DNA from: Desulfobacterales bacterium
GTDB taxonomy: Bacteria; Desulfobacterota; Desulfobacteria; Desulfobacterales; JAAELO01
Direction: 5' to 3'
DNA length: 46,240 nt
Assembly: GCA_024226555.1 (NCBI GenBank)
Contig: JAAELO010000092.1
Coordinates: 1-46,240, forward strand
Shown: positions 45,469-46,240 of the stretch, one piece after another
How the letters are laid out: every line of letters begins with the position of its first letter
Position numbering within the stretch: the first letter of the stretch is position 1
The notes under the pieces: generated by a model
What the model saw: the letters and a program-made list of their open reading frames with translations, nothing else
Databases searched by the model: none
What the model was told of the DNA's origin: nothing
Program-made: the position numbers and the translations under genes

Positions 45469-45594
45469 GGGAACCTCTAATAATTAGAATTTTTGATATA
45501 AAACAAGGCATAACATAACAACGGGTTGATTTTACTACAGTTTTATTTTTGTTATATCTGTGTTTCGCAAAAAGATCAGTTATTAGAGGTTCCC
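45469..45594 (-). mobile_element. MITE-like element upstream of the hypothetical gene
   Basis: A 126-bp copy with both ends intact (GGGAACCTCTAATAATTAG / CAGTTATTAGAGGTTCCC) and a diverged middle. Flanks CATA / TATA differ at one base. It ends 34 bases before the next start codon. The stretch 45235-45468 between the two elements holds no gene. Confidence 0.92.
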
Positions 45595-45628
45595 TATAAA
45601 AACTCCTTTATTTAATTTTGGAGACAAT

Positions 45629-46042
45629 ATGGAAATTTTCAATGGTATATACTCCTGGGATGGTAAAAAATACTCAGATGAAGAAAATATTAGCTGGTGG
45701 CCCTGCTCATATTATCTTCGCATCGTTGATGTGTCAAAAATCATATCTGGTACCCATATTATTAAACCAATTCTTTCTGTATTCTCAAATACAGGAGAGG
45801 GTGGTTCCATTACAAATTGTACACAAAACTTTCTCATGAGAATTTGTAGTGACTTTGATTTACAATATAACAAAGTTATGTGGGTTGAACACTTTCCCCA
45901 TTACAACAACAGCTTTGATATAATTACGCTTAATAAAAGAGATATTGGTCTTAGAACTATATTTGCTGCAAACAGAAGAGATGCTATGAAAAATGAGATA
46001 TGCTTCATTGGTCAATATTACAAAAACAAATCAATGGTTTGA
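45629..46042 (+). CDS. hypothetical protein
   Basis: This 137-residue soluble protein is preceded by GGAG five bases before the ATG. It is rich in aromatic residues (MEIFNGIYSWDGKKYSD, SWWPCSYYLRIVDVS, KVMWVEHFPHYNNSFDIITL, ICFIGQYYKNKSMV). There is no signal peptide, membrane helix or recognised catalytic motif. The composition, with a clear codon-level reading and a good ribosome-binding site, argues that it is a real gene. An element copy occupies its upstream region. I do not recognise a family. Confidence 0.65.
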   Translation: MEIFNGIYSWDGKKYSDEENISWWPCSYYLRIVDVSKIISGTHIIKPILSVFSNTGEGGSITNCTQNFLMRICSDFDLQYNKVMWVEHFPHYNNSFDIITLNKRDIGLRTIFAANRRDAMKNEICFIGQYYKNKSMV

Positions 46043-46185
46043 TAAGTGGTTAAATTATCTCCTTTTTATTAAAATCATAGTAATTGAGCACTTATTTATA
46101 AAAAGAGAACCATTGTATTTCTGCTAAAATTTAGTTATCTGCAACTCTCTCGGGGCCAGGACCGTATTACTATAAAATAACTTAA

Positions 46186-46240
46186 GGGAATCTCTAATAA
46201 CCTCTCTTTTGGCGAAATACATTGTTATTTCCAAAAAAAA
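46186..46240 (+). mobile_element. MITE-like element cut by the window edge
   Basis: Starts GGGAATCTCTAATAACCTC and runs through TTTTGGCGAAATACATTG and GTTATTTCC into an A run at the last base. TTAA precedes it (46182-46185), as for the copy at 12406. Confidence 0.9.

Noticed and set aside
1-46240. tRNA, rRNA or riboswitch genes
   Set aside because: I saw no cloverleaf, rRNA-like stretch or known riboswitch motif in the gaps, although small RNAs cannot be excluded by eye.

Overview
The window comes from an AT-rich Gram-negative bacterium. It encodes outer-membrane beta-barrel proteins, Sec and Tat export signals, a chemotaxis receptor and many two-component sensors. The mix of large hybrid kinases, a Ser/Thr-kinase/AAA/His-kinase fusion and abundant small repeats would suit a Desulfobacterota-type or similar environmental lineage, but nothing here fixes the phylum (no rRNA, no tRNA seen).

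Left part (1-12.4 kb, almost all minus strand): an outer-membrane protein, a REC-GAF-PAS-HisKA-HATPase-REC hybrid kinase, a two-gene operon (DUF2141-like periplasmic protein plus a membrane SCP2/iron-sulfur-flavoprotein fusion), a membrane LytTR regulator, a repeat-containing envelope protein, a dCache chemotaxis receptor, and a methionine/kynurenine-type aminotransferase broken by a one-base frameshift. On the plus strand at 12.8-14.3 kb are two tandemly duplicated periplasmic solute-binding proteins.

Centre (14.8-36.9 kb, minus strand): six consecutive hybrid histidine kinases downstream of a REC-GGDEF diguanylate cyclase, itself downstream of a GAF protein gene. The six share nearly the same HisKA-HATPase-REC core and a conserved ~65-residue C-terminal module without a conserved histidine. 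Each has a different input: two kinds of multi-pass membrane sensor, 7TM-DISM, Ser/Thr kinase-AAA-GAF, periplasmic-HAMP-PAS, and a reg_prop beta-propeller. It looks like a locus built by repeated duplication and sensor exchange.

Right part (37-46 kb): a Tat-exported agmatine deiminase, a secreted metzincin protease with a C-terminal anchoring tail, a propeller-like protein of unknown function, a small frameshifted gene, a small membrane protein cut by a repeat, an orphan trpB and a hypothetical protein.

The whole window is seeded with one ~120-165 bp palindromic MITE-like element (ends GGGAAYCTCTAATAAYT). There are about ten full or near-full copies and about ten fragments. Several copies have 4-bp direct repeats (TTAA, TCAA, TTGA). 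Some copies sit on gene 3' ends and supply stop codons; one insertion (43373-43503) can be removed on paper to restore an intact reading frame.
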